Source of the DNA: VRUE01 sp963715625
GTDB lineage: Bacteria > Actinomycetota > Thermoleophilia > Solirubrobacterales > 70-9
Assembly (NCBI GenBank): GCA_963715625.1
Contig: OY970260.1
Location: 1,426,001-1,490,000 of the forward strand
Reading direction: 5' to 3'
DNA: 64,000 nucleotides
A program made the position numbers and the translations under genes. The notes beneath the pieces are model-generated. The model searched no databases. It was not told the DNA's origin and saw only the letters and a program-made list of their open reading frames with translations. Position 1 is the stretch's first letter. Every line of letters starts with the position of its first letter. Positions 1-9,068 of this stretch are shown here, piece by piece.

Positions 1-431
1 CTGCCGGCGACGTAGCGGTTGCCGGGTTGGTCGAGGTCCATCAGGGCCCTGGCCAGGGTGGCGTGCTCGCGCATCGAGGCATACGCCTCGACCCAGTTGG
101 CCACCACGCGGTCGATCGGTTCTCGGACGACGTAGACGAAGCGGGCGTCCGGGCAGGTCGAGGCGACGCGCTCGGGGATTCCCTGAACCACCGGGAAGCA
201 GGTGTACCGCGTCGAGGACTCCCCCTTGATCGTCGCCTCGGGCGAGGAGAACATCTCGCCGTAGCTGTGCAGCTGGTCGCGCCACTCGGCCGTGGCGAAG
301 ACCGCCGGCTCCTTGGGCTGCGACATCGAGATCTCCGGATGAGCATCGAGATAGCTGTGGAGGCTGGTCGTCCCGCTCTTCGCGGCCCCGATCACGAACA
401 GGTTGGGCAGCACACGGGTAGACGTCTTCAT
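1..431 (-). CDS. Sulfotransferase, N-terminal part (runs off window edge)
   Basis: The minus-strand frame opens at an ATG at 429-431 and stays open to base 1, giving 143 residues with no stop, so the gene is cut by the window edge. The start region reads LPNLFVIGAAKSGTTSLHSY, which has the 5'-phosphosulfate loop (KSGTTS) of PAPS-dependent sulfotransferases. About 95 residues in, FVYVVREPIDRVVANW matches the 3'-phosphate-binding region with its conserved Arg and Ser/Asn position. It would transfer sulfate from PAPS to a carbohydrate acceptor in the cytoplasm. Two more sulfotransferases lie within 7 kb, so a sulfated surface glycan is likely. It is divergent from the secreted glycosidase to its right. 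Confidence 0.85.
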   Translation of the reverse strand, partial: MKTSTRVLPNLFVIGAAKSGTTSLHSYLDAHPEISMSQPKEPAVFATAEWRDQLHSYGEMFSSPEATIKGESSTRYTCFPVVQGIPERVASTCPDARFVYVVREPIDRVVANWVEAYASMREHATLARALMDLDQPGNRYVAG

Positions 432-543
432 CGCTCGTGAACCAAACGCCGCCGCTCCCGCCGAACTTTCAGGCACGTCATCCAAACGTCCAGGCGTGCG
501 TGCGCGCACGCGGAACGCTGCGCCAGGCGCCGATGTACGGGGG

Positions 544-3111
544 GTGATTGGACGAAAAGGCAGGGATCGGGCCGCCCGCGCCTGCGGCATGCTGCTCGGG
601 GGCCTGGCCGCGTCGCTGGTCCTCTGCGCCGGCGCCACGGCCGGAGCCCCGGTGACGGTCACGGACTACACCGATCCGGGCGAATCCGTGCAGTGGGGCC
701 AGCGCTCGCACTGGAAGCAGCCGTGGCGCTCCTATCTCGACACGGTGCCCGCGGAGACCCTGCTCGACGCGATCGGCATCAACTTCAACGTGAAGCCGAA
801 GCTGGCGGCCCCGACGGCGCGCCTGCTTGCCGGCCACGGCTTCAGGCGGGCGCGGGTCGAGGTCGGCTGGGGGTCGATCGACTACGACGACCCCACCCGG
901 ATGAACGAGGCCGACCGCCGCAACCTCGAGACGACCCTTTCCGCGCTGCGCGACAACGGGATCAGGCCGCTGATCCTGCTCAACGCGAACCAGGGCAAGC
1001 CCTGCCCGGTCAGGCACGGCAGCCTGGTGCTGGCCGAGCCGGCACTGGCCGGCGCCACCGAGCTGCACGTCTTCCCGGGCGAGGTGGACGAGATCGTGCC
1101 CGGCCGGACCGGGATCGACAGCGACCGCCTCGCCGCCGGCACGCTCTTCGCCTCGGTCGAGGCCGACGGCACCGTCGGCCTCTCCAGGCCGCTGGATTCC
1201 GACCTCCCGGCCGGGCCGCTGGCCGTGGTCACGCTCCGCTACGAGCCGTTTCGCCCGGCCAAGCTCGCCGGCGGGGAGCCGAACCCCGCCTTCGAGCCGA
1301 CGATGCAGGGCTGGCTCAGGTACGTAGGAGCCGTGACCAGCGAGGCGGAGTCCATTCTCGGATCGGAAGAGTTCGACGTCGAGATCTGGAACGAGCTCAG
1401 CTTCGGCTCGGGCTTCCTCAACGCCAACGCCTACTACGAGCCGGACATCGAGTGGACCAGCGGCCGCAGCTACGGCGAGATCCTCTACCGGACCGTGGAC
1501 TACCTGCGCGACCCGGCGAACGGCGTCGCGGGAATCGGCATCGGCAACGGCTTCGCGAACCAGTCCCCCTGGTGGAGCGGCACCAAGAGCCACGTCGGGG
1601 TGACCGCGATCGACAAGCACCCGTACGCCGGCCGGCTCTCGTTTCCCGCAGAGGCCCAGGTCAACGGCAACCGCCCCCTGAACGGCCTCGGCGAACCGGC
1701 CTGGTGGAGGGACTCCGAGGGCGGGTATCACGAGCTGTTCACGCCGGCCTACGAGGCGTTCTTCCCCGAGTACTTCCTCTCCGCGATCCAGACCGAGACC
1801 CTGGCTCGCGACCTCTCGCCCTATCCCACCCCGATCCAGGGGACCCCGCACGGCCGCTACACGCACCCGCCCGGAGGCGACCCGCCGGAGATCTGGATCA
1901 CCGAGGTGAACCTTGGGCCGGGGAGCGGGCCGGCCCCGCGGGCGGAGATGAGCGACGCCGACCGGCGCCACATCGCGACCAAGAACGTCCTCCGCTACCT
2001 GACCGCCTACGTCAACAAGGGCGTCACCGCGATTGACTTCTTCGCCGCCCAGGCCGGCGACCTCTCGCTCATCGATCCGGCCTTCCTCGCCGCGGCCAAG
2101 GCCGACCCGTCGGCCTATCCGGGCGACGCGCTGGGGGGGGAGACGATGGACGCCGTGGGCCGGCTCGCCGACTCGATGCGCGGCGCCGGCCCGATCTCCA
2201 CGCCGCGCAGCCTCGAGCTGCGCGAGCTGACCGATTTCTCCGGCAACGTCCAGTTCGAGGGCGACGGCACCGCCGCCAACCCGCCGCTCTACAACCGCGA
2301 CGTCCTCGCCTTCCTCCCCTTCCAGGCCGGCGACGATCGCTTCGCGATCCCGGTCTACGTGATGACGCGCAACGTCGCCGAGGCCTACCGCCCCGGCGCC
2401 GACCCCGGCCGCTTCGACCTGCCGCCGGAGCCGTACCGGCTGGCGATCGGCGGAGTCGACGGCCAGACCGCCCAGGCGAGCGCGACCGATCCGCTCAGCG
2501 GCGAGCCCGTTCCCGTCGAGGTGGTCTCGAGGGCAGGCGACAAGGTCGTGGTCGAGATGCCGGTGACCGACTCGCCGCGGCTGCTCTCGATCGAAGACCG
2601 GGGCTATGAGCCGCCTCCTGTCGGCGAGACCGGCGAAACCGGTGAAGCCGGTGAGGCGCAGCCACCGAGCTCCCCGGCGGCGCCGGAAACCGCGGCCGCG
2701 CCGCTGCCGGGGGCGCCGGAGCCTGTCGCGTCCCGGCCGGGGCGGCGCCCGGCCGCCGCGACGGTGGCCCCCGCGCTCCTCGTCAAGGACGGAGCGCGGC
2801 TGCTGAAGGGGGGGCGGATGGCCGTCGTGGCCGGTTGCGAGTCGAGTTGCCTGATCGATCTCGGGGGGCGCCTGCTGATCGGGCCCCGGCGGTACCCGAT
2901 GCGCCCGAACCCGCGCGGGCGCCTGCTCGGCGCCGCGCCGGGGGCCCCGGCCAGGGTCGAGCTCTCGCTCGGCAAGGCGGCCGTGCGGCTTGCCCTGTTC
3001 CGTGCCCGCCGCCGGGGCGCCACGGTAAAGGTTGCCGTCGCCGCGCGCGCCAGGCCGGTCGGGCCCGGCGGGGCCGGGGTCGCGCGCCAGGTCCTGCTCC
3101 TCTCGCGCTGA
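544..3111 (+). CDS. Secreted clan-A glycoside hydrolase (GH39/GH5-like)
   Basis: 855 residues from the GTG at 544. I prefer this start because it gives a basic n-region followed by a hydrophobic stretch and an Ala-x-Ala-like cleavage zone (signal peptide, residues about 15-37); an ATG at 589 is the alternative. The catalytic (beta/alpha)8 domain shows EIWNELSFGSG with the Asn-Glu acid/base pair near residue 284, and WITEVNLG with a probable nucleophile Glu near 454. That 170-residue spacing fits clan A. A Pro/Glu/Gly-Thr linker follows residue about 690, then a basic C-terminal domain. It probably trims or remodels an extracellular polysaccharide. The exact family and substrate are not determined. 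Confidence 0.8.
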   Translation: MIGRKGRDRAARACGMLLGGLAASLVLCAGATAGAPVTVTDYTDPGESVQWGQRSHWKQPWRSYLDTVPAETLLDAIGINFNVKPKLAAPTARLLAGHGFRRARVEVGWGSIDYDDPTRMNEADRRNLETTLSALRDNGIRPLILLNANQGKPCPVRHGSLVLAEPALAGATELHVFPGEVDEIVPGRTGIDSDRLAAGTLFASVEADGTVGLSRPLDSDLPAGPLAVVTLRYEPFRPAKLAGGEPNPAFEPTMQGWLRYVGAVTSEAESILGSEEFDVEIWNELSFGSGFLNANAYYEPDIEWTSGRSYGEILYRTVDYLRDPANGVAGIGIGNGFANQSPWWSGTKSHVGVTAIDKHPYAGRLSFPAEAQVNGNRPLNGLGEPAWWRDSEGGYHELFTPAYEAFFPEYFLSAIQTETLARDLSPYPTPIQGTPHGRYTHPPGGDPPEIWITEVNLGPGSGPAPRAEMSDADRRHIATKNVLRYLTAYVNKGVTAIDFFAAQAGDLSLIDPAFLAAAKADPSAYPGDALGGETMDAVGRLADSMRGAGPISTPRSLELRELTDFSGNVQFEGDGTAANPPLYNRDVLAFLPFQAGDDRFAIPVYVMTRNVAEAYRPGADPGRFDLPPEPYRLAIGGVDGQTAQASATDPLSGEPVPVEVVSRAGDKVVVEMPVTDSPRLLSIEDRGYEPPPVGETGETGEAGEAQPPSSPAAPETAAAPLPGAPEPVASRPGRRPAAATVAPALLVKDGARLLKGGRMAVVAGCESSCLIDLGGRLLIGPRRYPMRPNPRGRLLGAAPGAPARVELSLGKAAVRLALFRARRRGATVKVAVAARARPVGPGGAGVARQVLLLSR

Positions 3112-3159
3112 GCGAGCGCCCGGCGGGAGCAATCTCGGTCCCCGTGCGTTGATGGCACG

Positions 3160-4278
3160 GTGGAGCTCCAGCGACAGGTCGAGCGCGCGCGCGGCCCCGC
3201 GGCGGCGATCTCCCGGGCGATCGTCGTCGCTCCGGCCGCGCTCGGCTCCGGTGGGCTGGGCAGCGCCGCCGCCGAAGTCACGGACGGGCTCCGGGCCGCC
3301 GGCCGCGAGACGGCCTACATCGGCCTCCAGCCCCGCGGCGCGCTTGCCAGGGCCGCCCGCTCGCGGCCCTTCCGCCGCGTCTTCGGCAAGGGGCCGGCCG
3401 CGCGCGCCGTGGCCCGGGAGGTGCGGCGGGCCGTCCCCGCCGGCGGCTGGGACCTGGCCTACGCGACCCCCGGCACGGTCCCGATCGAACGCGGGGCAGG
3501 CCTGCGGGTCATCCACCAGGCGACCCGGCTGCCGGAGGTCGAGTGGGCGGCGCTGCGCCAGGGCGAGCGGGAAACCGGCGGGCACGGCGACATGTCGAGG
3601 GCCGAGCTGCGGCGACGGGTGCACGAGATCGAGTCCGCCGACCTGATCCACGTCACCTCGCTCGCCGTGCGCGACGAATTCCTCGAGTCCGGCGTCCCGG
3701 CGCAGCGGCTCGTGCACGCCTACCTCGGAGTCGACCTCGAGCGCCACCGGCCGGGGCCCAAGAGCGAGCGCCTCACGGTCGCCTTCGTCGGGCCGCTCTC
3801 CCTGCGCAAGGGGGTCAACGTCGTCGCCGAGCTGGCGCGGCGGGTTCGGGGGGAGGCCGTGGTCGAGGTCGTCGGCGGCCCCGCCTGCCCCTGGTCGCGC
3901 CGCCTCGCCGAGGGGGCGCCGTTCGCCTGGCGCCGCTCGGTGCCGGAGGTGCTGAGCGCCGCCCACGCGCTCGTCCTCCCCTCGCGCTCGGACGGCTTCT
4001 CCTACGTCGTGCTGGAGGCGCTCGCCTCGGGCACGGTCCCGATCGTCACCCCCCAGGTCGGGGCGGCCGAGATCGTCCGCCGCCTCGACCCGCGCCTGGT
4101 GGTCGAGCGCCCCGGCTTCGCCGAGGAGGTGGCCGCCCTGCTCCCGGCTCTCGACTTCACCGGCCTCGCGCCTCGGGCCAGGGCGCTGGCCGAGGAGTTC
4201 GACCGCCGGCACACCTCGCGGGCGATCGCCGGCGCCGTGCTCGGTCGCGCCGAGCTGCTGATCGGGTCGCGCCGATGA
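3160..4278 (+). CDS. Glycosyltransferase family 4-like
   Basis: 372 residues, GTG start. The N-terminal half is a Rossmann-like acceptor domain (AIVVAPAALGSGGLGSAAAEV). The C-terminal half has the donor-domain signature VAFVGPLSLRKGVNVV and the EX7E-type region LPSRSDGFSYVVLEALASGT. This is typical of GT-B retaining enzymes that transfer a nucleotide-activated sugar to a growing glycan at the inner face of the membrane. Its stop overlaps the start of the next glycosyltransferase (ATGA), so the two are translationally coupled. The sugar specificity cannot be read. Confidence 0.82.
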   Translation: MELQRQVERARGPAAAISRAIVVAPAALGSGGLGSAAAEVTDGLRAAGRETAYIGLQPRGALARAARSRPFRRVFGKGPAARAVAREVRRAVPAGGWDLAYATPGTVPIERGAGLRVIHQATRLPEVEWAALRQGERETGGHGDMSRAELRRRVHEIESADLIHVTSLAVRDEFLESGVPAQRLVHAYLGVDLERHRPGPKSERLTVAFVGPLSLRKGVNVVAELARRVRGEAVVEVVGGPACPWSRRLAEGAPFAWRRSVPEVLSAAHALVLPSRSDGFSYVVLEALASGTVPIVTPQVGAAEIVRRLDPRLVVERPGFAEEVAALLPALDFTGLAPRARALAEEFDRRHTSRAIAGAVLGRAELLIGSRR

Positions 4279-5465
4279 GGGTCGTCGTCGTCAACCGCCT
4301 GGTCGTGCCCGAGGGGGGCGTCAGCCTGGCCGCCTTCAGGCTGGCGCGGGCGCTGGCGGACCTCGGCCACGAGGCCCAGGTCCTCTACACCGAGGGCGAG
4401 CCGCCGGCTGGGCTGGCCTCGCTCGGCCGCCGGCTCGAGCCGGACAGCGACGGCGGCGTCTCGCCCTCGCGCCTGCGCCGCACGCTCGAGCGCATCGGCC
4501 CGGAGGCGATCCTGGTCGGCAGCGGCAGGCTCGCCGACCTGCGCGCCGCCGGCACGGTGGCGCCCACCGCGCTGCACGCCCACATGCACTACGGGGTCTG
4601 CCCGGACAACTCCCGTTACTGGTCCCGGCTGAAACGGCCCTGCGGGGTTCGGGCGGGTTGGCACTGCGCCGCGATCAGGCCGCTGCTGGGTTGCGGGGAC
4701 GCGAAGCGGGCGGTCGACCCCAGGCCCGTCTCGGCCCAGCGCGAGATCCTCGCCGAGCTGAGCGGCGGCGAGCTCGGGGTGGTCTGCGTCAGCACCGACC
4801 AGGCGGAGCTCTTCGCCCGCCACGGCGTGCCGGCGGGAAAGGTCGCCGTCCTGCCGAACCTCGGCCTGGCCGCGAGCGCGTCGGAGCTCGATCGCGTCAG
4901 CGGGGAGGTGCCGGGCGCCTGGCGCGACGCGACGGCGTTCGTCGGCCGCCTGAGCAAGGCCAAGGGCGGGCAGGTGCTGGGCCCGCTGGCGGCCGCGCTC
5001 CCCCCCGGCGCGCGCCTGCGGGTCTTCGGCGACGGCTACCTGCAGGGACGCCTCTCCTCGCTGCCCAACGACGTCCTCTGCGGCCACGTCGGCCAGGACG
5101 CGGTGATGGGGGTGCTGATGTGGGCGCGGGCGACGGTGTTCCCGTCGCTGTGGCCCGAGCCGGGCGGGATCGTCGGGGTGGACGCCCAGGTGATGGGGGT
5201 CCCGCTGGCCGCGTTCGACGTCGGCGCGGCGCGGTACTGGCCGGCGGCGACGCGATTCCCCTACGGCGACGTCGGCGCGATGGCCGCCTGGCTCGCCGAG
5301 CGGCCGCCGCGCACCCGGCCCCGAGACCCCGAGGCCGTGGCGGCGTCCCAGGCGCGCTACTGGAGCAGGATCGCCCGCCGCGGCGCCGAGGCCCTCGGCG
5401 GTTTCGCCGCGACCGGGCGCTTCGAGCCGGCGGCCGGCGCCCCGGCCGAGGAGCTGATCGCGTGA
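4275..5465 (+). CDS. Glycosyltransferase (GT-B fold)
   Basis: 396 residues from an ATG overlapping the upstream stop. The N-terminus MRVVVVNRLVVPEGGVSLAA is a typical GT4 start with a Gly-rich loop. The C-terminal donor domain contains TAFVGRLSKAKGG, then RVFGDGYLQ, and FPSLWPEPGGIVGVDAQVMG in place of the usual EX7E acidic region. A cluster of Cys and Trp residues (HYGVCPDNSRYWSRLKRPCG, WHCAAIRPLLGCG) in the middle recalls the Cys-rich insert of some actinobacterial exopolysaccharide transferases. It is coupled on both sides: its stop overlaps the GTG of the next sulfotransferase. Confidence 0.82.
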   Translation: MRVVVVNRLVVPEGGVSLAAFRLARALADLGHEAQVLYTEGEPPAGLASLGRRLEPDSDGGVSPSRLRRTLERIGPEAILVGSGRLADLRAAGTVAPTALHAHMHYGVCPDNSRYWSRLKRPCGVRAGWHCAAIRPLLGCGDAKRAVDPRPVSAQREILAELSGGELGVVCVSTDQAELFARHGVPAGKVAVLPNLGLAASASELDRVSGEVPGAWRDATAFVGRLSKAKGGQVLGPLAAALPPGARLRVFGDGYLQGRLSSLPNDVLCGHVGQDAVMGVLMWARATVFPSLWPEPGGIVGVDAQVMGVPLAAFDVGAARYWPAATRFPYGDVGAMAAWLAERPPRTRPRDPEAVAASQARYWSRIARRGAEALGGFAATGRFEPAAGAPAEELIA

Positions 5466-6463
5466 GCCGCCCCTCGTTCTTCATCGCCGGGCACTCCAAG
5501 AGCGGCACCACGGCCCTGGCGGAATTCCTCCACCAGCACCCGCGGCTGTTCGTCTGCAAGCCGGAGGAGCCGAACTACTTCTGCCCGTCCTGGTGCCGCG
5601 CTCCCGGTCCGCCGAGCTGCTTCTTCGCGCGCACCGAGGCGGAGTACCTCTCCCTCTTCGACCGCGCCGAGCCCGGCCGGCTCTGCGGCGAGGCCAGCGC
5701 CGCCTACCTCTACTCGCCCGAGGCCGCCACCCTGATCCACGAGTTCGAGCCGCGGGCGCGGATCGTGATGATCTTCCGCGAGCCGGTCGAGTTCCTCCGC
5801 TCCTACCACCTGCAGCTGCTGAAAAACGCGCCCGCCGAGGGCGAGACGGTACGCGACCTCGCCGAGGCGATCCGCCTCGAACCGGAGCGCCGCGCCGGCC
5901 GCCGGCTTCCCGAGGGCTGCCTGCTGCCGGAGATGCTCCGCTACACGACCGACCGGCTCCGTTACGAGGAGCACTTCGACCGCTTCGCCGCCCTCTTCCC
6001 GGCCGGGCAGGCCCTGCCCCTCGTCTACGACGACTTCCGCGCCGACAATGCCGGGACGGTCCGCCGCGTCTTCGAGTTCCTCGGCGTCGATCCCGGTTTC
6101 GAGCCCACGCTCGGGGACCACAACACCGGCGGCGCCGCGCTGCGCTCGCGGCGCCTGCAGTCGCTCCTGCGCGAGGCGACTCACTCCGGCGGCGTCGCGG
6201 CGCGGGCCCGGCGCCTGCTGCCGCGGCGGCTGCGGCGGCGGGCGATCGACCTCGCCTACTCGCGGGTCGCCTTCGAGCAGGCGCCGGCCCTCGATCCCGG
6301 GCTCGCCGCCGAGATCCGGGCGAAGGCCGCGCCGCACGTCGAGGCCCTGGGGCAGCGGCTGGGACGCGACCTGTTGGGCGAGTGGGGCTATCGCGACGCG
6401 GTCGCGGGGGAGGGGCCGGTCAAAGGGCCGCCTCCTGCGCCGGCTCGTACCCGAGACGGCTGA
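5462..6463 (+). CDS. Sulfotransferase
   Basis: 333 residues, GTG start overlapping the previous stop (GTGA). The PAPS 5'-loop is FFIAGHSKSGTTALAEFL and the 3'-phosphate region is IVMIFREPVEFLRSYHLQLL. Downstream LPLVYDDFRADNAGTVRRVF and FLGVDPGF match the C-terminal part of the family. Length is normal. It is the third gene of a coupled run GT-GT-sulfotransferase, so it probably sulfates the sugar laid down by the two neighbours. Its 3' end overlaps by 44 bp the end of the convergent sulfotransferase. Confidence 0.86.
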   Translation: MSRPSFFIAGHSKSGTTALAEFLHQHPRLFVCKPEEPNYFCPSWCRAPGPPSCFFARTEAEYLSLFDRAEPGRLCGEASAAYLYSPEAATLIHEFEPRARIVMIFREPVEFLRSYHLQLLKNAPAEGETVRDLAEAIRLEPERRAGRRLPEGCLLPEMLRYTTDRLRYEEHFDRFAALFPAGQALPLVYDDFRADNAGTVRRVFEFLGVDPGFEPTLGDHNTGGAALRSRRLQSLLREATHSGGVAARARRLLPRRLRRRAIDLAYSRVAFEQAPALDPGLAAEIRAKAAPHVEALGQRLGRDLLGEWGYRDAVAGEGPVKGPPPAPARTRDG

Positions 6464-7325
6464 GCTGGCCGGCGGCGACCCGCTCGGCGAGGCGGACCGA
6501 GGCGGGGTCGCGGCTCCTGTGGATGCCGAGCGAGCGCGTGTGGGCCTGCTCGAGGCGCCGCCGGGCGCGGCCGTTCATGCGCATCCCCAGGTACTCGACC
6601 AGCGCCCGCCCCCGCCCGGCCGGGTCGGCCATCAGCTCCTCGTAGCGGACGGTGAGGACCCGCCCCGACCCCCGCACGTCGGCTCGCTCGAGGAAGCGCT
6701 GGCAGCGGGCGTTCATCTCGCTCCAGAGCCAGATCGCGCGTCCGTACTGGTCGGCCTCGGCGAAGGCGCGCTCTTCGCCGCTCTCGACCCACCAGGGGAT
6801 ACAGATCTCCCCGTAGCGCTTGCCGATCGGCGCTTCGTTGGTCTCCAGGCTGGCCAGCTTGCGGTCGGAGAGGGTGTCGTATTTGCGCACCATCGAGTCG
6901 GCGACGTCGCGGCCGTCGCGGACCAGGTAGATCAGCCGGCTCCCCGGCAGCGCGTCGAAGGCGAGCTCGGGCGCGAAGGAGAGGAAGGGCTCCTTGTAGA
7001 CGAGTACCCGCTCGGCGCGGCCGCCCTCGGCGGCCGCCCGCAGCTCCCCCGGCCGCCGGCTCGCCACCCACCACTTGCGCAGCGCCGCCAGCCGCGAGTG
7101 GTACACGGCGGAGTCGGCGTAGTCGCGAAACGCCCCGCGCAGTCCCCGCGCCACAACCTCGCGCGTCTCGGCCGGCAGCGGCTGGGCGGCGAGATGGGCG
7201 AACGCGATCGGGAACAGGTTGCCGGTCACGCACTCCGCTTCGGGCAGCGCGTCGAGGACGCCCATCAGGAACGTCGTGCCGGAGCGCGGCGCTCCGAATA
7301 CGATGGCGTGGTCGGTGATCGTCAC
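6420..7325 (-). CDS. Sulfotransferase (convergent)
   Basis: 301 residues, GTG start at 7325 chosen because it places ITDHAIVFGAPRSGTTFLMG, the PAPS-binding loop, right at the N-terminus; the open frame extends upstream only as low-complexity sequence. The 3'-phosphate motif is LIYLVRDGRDVADSMVRKY. Later LTVRYEELMADPAG and LGMRMNGRARRRL are typical of the large sulfotransferase family. It differs from the 5462 gene in sequence and strand, so it is not a recent duplicate. It sits at the border between the glycan region and the accessory island. Confidence 0.86.
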   Translation of the reverse strand: MTITDHAIVFGAPRSGTTFLMGVLDALPEAECVTGNLFPIAFAHLAAQPLPAETREVVARGLRGAFRDYADSAVYHSRLAALRKWWVASRRPGELRAAAEGGRAERVLVYKEPFLSFAPELAFDALPGSRLIYLVRDGRDVADSMVRKYDTLSDRKLASLETNEAPIGKRYGEICIPWWVESGEERAFAEADQYGRAIWLWSEMNARCQRFLERADVRGSGRVLTVRYEELMADPAGRGRALVEYLGMRMNGRARRRLEQAHTRSLGIHRSRDPASVRLAERVAAGQLSRLGYEPAQEAAL

Positions 7326-7434
7326 TGCGCGGGCCCGGGCCGGGTGGTGCGGCGGCTGCGAGAAGGAACGGCTGCCCAGGCTACGAACTTCCGGCGTCCA
7401 TCGCCGAGATCGTGGCGCGGGCTGCGGACGATCC

Positions 7435-7863
7435 CTAGGGCTGCTCGCTGTAAAGGCACCCGCGATCGCGGGCCTTGGCAAGAAGCACCTTGGCGCTCCT
7501 CTCGATCTCGCCGCGCCCACGTCCACGAAAGTCGATGAATCCGTGATCCGGATTGTCGTCGAGAGGCTGCGCATGGCTGGTCAGCCCAGCCTCTGTGACC
7601 TCGCCCACCGTCACTGCCCACGTTCCGGCTGACTTCCGCTCAAGCGCCTGCATGTGGTGATTGAAGGCCCCTTCTGCGCTCGTCTTGCTGCCCAGGGCCA
7701 CTGACAACATGCCAGCATCCTTCTTGGTGGGCTTGAACGTCTGACTAGACGGCACTCCGTCCTGGACCCAGGACGGATGCACCTGTCGATACAGAAGTTC
7801 CTCGGGGTCGTCAAGTGACTCTTCCCCGAACTCCTCCTCCACAGCGCCCAGCTCGCCGGTCAC
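7435..7863 (-). CDS. Hypothetical protein, second gene of a coupled pair
   Basis: 142 residues. It starts in an ATGA overlap with the end of the 7860 gene, so the two are a coupled unit. I do not recognise a named domain. Visible features are an acidic N-terminus, a central segment with RQVHPSWVQDGVPSSQTFKP, then TWAVTVGEVTEAGL, and a C-terminal IDFRGRGRGEIERSAKVL that looks helical and soluble. There is no signal peptide or membrane segment. The layout (larger protein followed by a small acidic partner) is seen in accessory and defence-type gene pairs, but no function is claimed. Confidence 0.6.
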   Translation of the reverse strand: MTGELGAVEEEFGEESLDDPEELLYRQVHPSWVQDGVPSSQTFKPTKKDAGMLSVALGSKTSAEGAFNHHMQALERKSAGTWAVTVGEVTEAGLTSHAQPLDDNPDHGFIDFRGRGRGEIERSAKVLLAKARDRGCLYSEQP

Positions 7864-8972
7864 GACACTTGCAGGAGATGCGCTATCTGCTCGGGATCGT
7901 CGGCTGCCAACACGGGTTCTTCGGCTTGCCCGGAGGCAAGGTTGACGGACACCGCATATAGCTCGCCGCTTGGCTCAAACGTGATGCTGATCTCGTGATC
8001 ACCAATAGTCCACTCGGCCTGCACGCCCCCCTCTGGCGTAGGAAAGATGCGCGGACGCGGGACTTCAAAGGTCAGCAGGTCGGCCAACAAGCGGCTTGCT
8101 CGCGCGAGTGCGTTCCTATCCGGGCGCACGCCCTCCCCATCCAGCCAACCCGTATTGAGGGAGGCGATCTCATCGAGGCGATTGTCGATACTCGCGAGAT
8201 CCTCAGGCTCATCGAGCACGCTGACATCGTGAATCGAGTCGAACCGAATCAACCCCCTTTCAGAATCGAAGACCCCTACGCCCGAGACCCACACCGGGGG
8301 ACCCTCCCCATTGGGCTCGAGAACGTCCTTCACGGGGCCAAATATGACCTCATCTAGGGGGGCGGGAACCGGCGTACCTGGAACTAGGCGCAACCGGATC
8401 CGGCAACTCATCCCATTGCCATCAACCTCGGAGATCCAGCCGATGCCGTGCAACTCCTCCTGATAGGTCCGCTTCTGCCTTAGAACCAGCCTCCTCCGAG
8501 TTTCGGGCGTGTAGCGTGCGCCAGTACTGGCTGATCCGCGTCTCAATTCAATCGCCTCGTCGGGTCTCAGGGTCTGACCGAAGCGATTGAAAAGCACCAA
8601 TGCCTCTGATGGGAACCCATCAGGTGGCGGCTTGTCTGCCTCTGCCGCCTTGACGGCGCCTTCAATCGCGTCGCGGGCGCGCGTAAACTCGTCACAAGGG
8701 GTTAGAAGGGTTCCGTCTGACGCCGGACGCTCCAGAACCGGCACCGCGCTTCCCTCTTCGACAGTCCGCAGGCGCAACTGCAGGCGGTGAACAAACCCGC
8801 GCGGGACTCGCTTGCGCTCTGGGTGCTCGCTGAGGAACATCGCGCGGGCAACACCGATCACAAGCTCGCGGTATTGGCCAAGCTCTGCAAGGGTCTCGAC
8901 CGGCATTCCGTCGCCGTCGAATCGACCGCCAGTCAGACGAAGGCGGGCAAAGATGCTGTCTTGGCTTGCCAT
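7860..8972 (-). CDS. Hypothetical protein, first gene of a coupled pair
   Basis: 370 residues from the ATG at 8972 (MASQDSIFARLRL); the frame extends 24 codons further upstream but without typical sequence. No recognised domain. The middle has a beta-rich segment (HGIGWISEVDGNGMSCRIRL) and the C-terminus carries PRPRIFPTPEGGVQAEW followed by EISITFEPSG, which reads as a distinct C-terminal module. It is soluble. Base composition is visibly less GC-rich than the glycan genes, in keeping with an acquired region. It probably works with the 7435 product, whose start it overlaps. Confidence 0.6.
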   Translation of the reverse strand: MASQDSIFARLRLTGGRFDGDGMPVETLAELGQYRELVIGVARAMFLSEHPERKRVPRGFVHRLQLRLRTVEEGSAVPVLERPASDGTLLTPCDEFTRARDAIEGAVKAAEADKPPPDGFPSEALVLFNRFGQTLRPDEAIELRRGSASTGARYTPETRRRLVLRQKRTYQEELHGIGWISEVDGNGMSCRIRLRLVPGTPVPAPLDEVIFGPVKDVLEPNGEGPPVWVSGVGVFDSERGLIRFDSIHDVSVLDEPEDLASIDNRLDEIASLNTGWLDGEGVRPDRNALARASRLLADLLTFEVPRPRIFPTPEGGVQAEWTIGDHEISITFEPSGELYAVSVNLASGQAEEPVLAADDPEQIAHLLQVS

Positions 8973-9068
8973 GAGTCCATTATGCAGCCCGTCGGTGTCA
9001 CGAGCTGCATTCCCCATTTCAATGCCACTCCCTGCATGCTGCACCGACCCGGCAACCGTGCGATGGAC

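Noticed and set aside
478..4212. 1244-codon open frame on the minus strand opposite the glycosidase and first glycosyltransferase
   Set aside because: It is an antisense shadow caused by high GC at third positions. The plus-strand frames carry real domains, and the minus frame is low-complexity Arg/Gly/Ala sequence.
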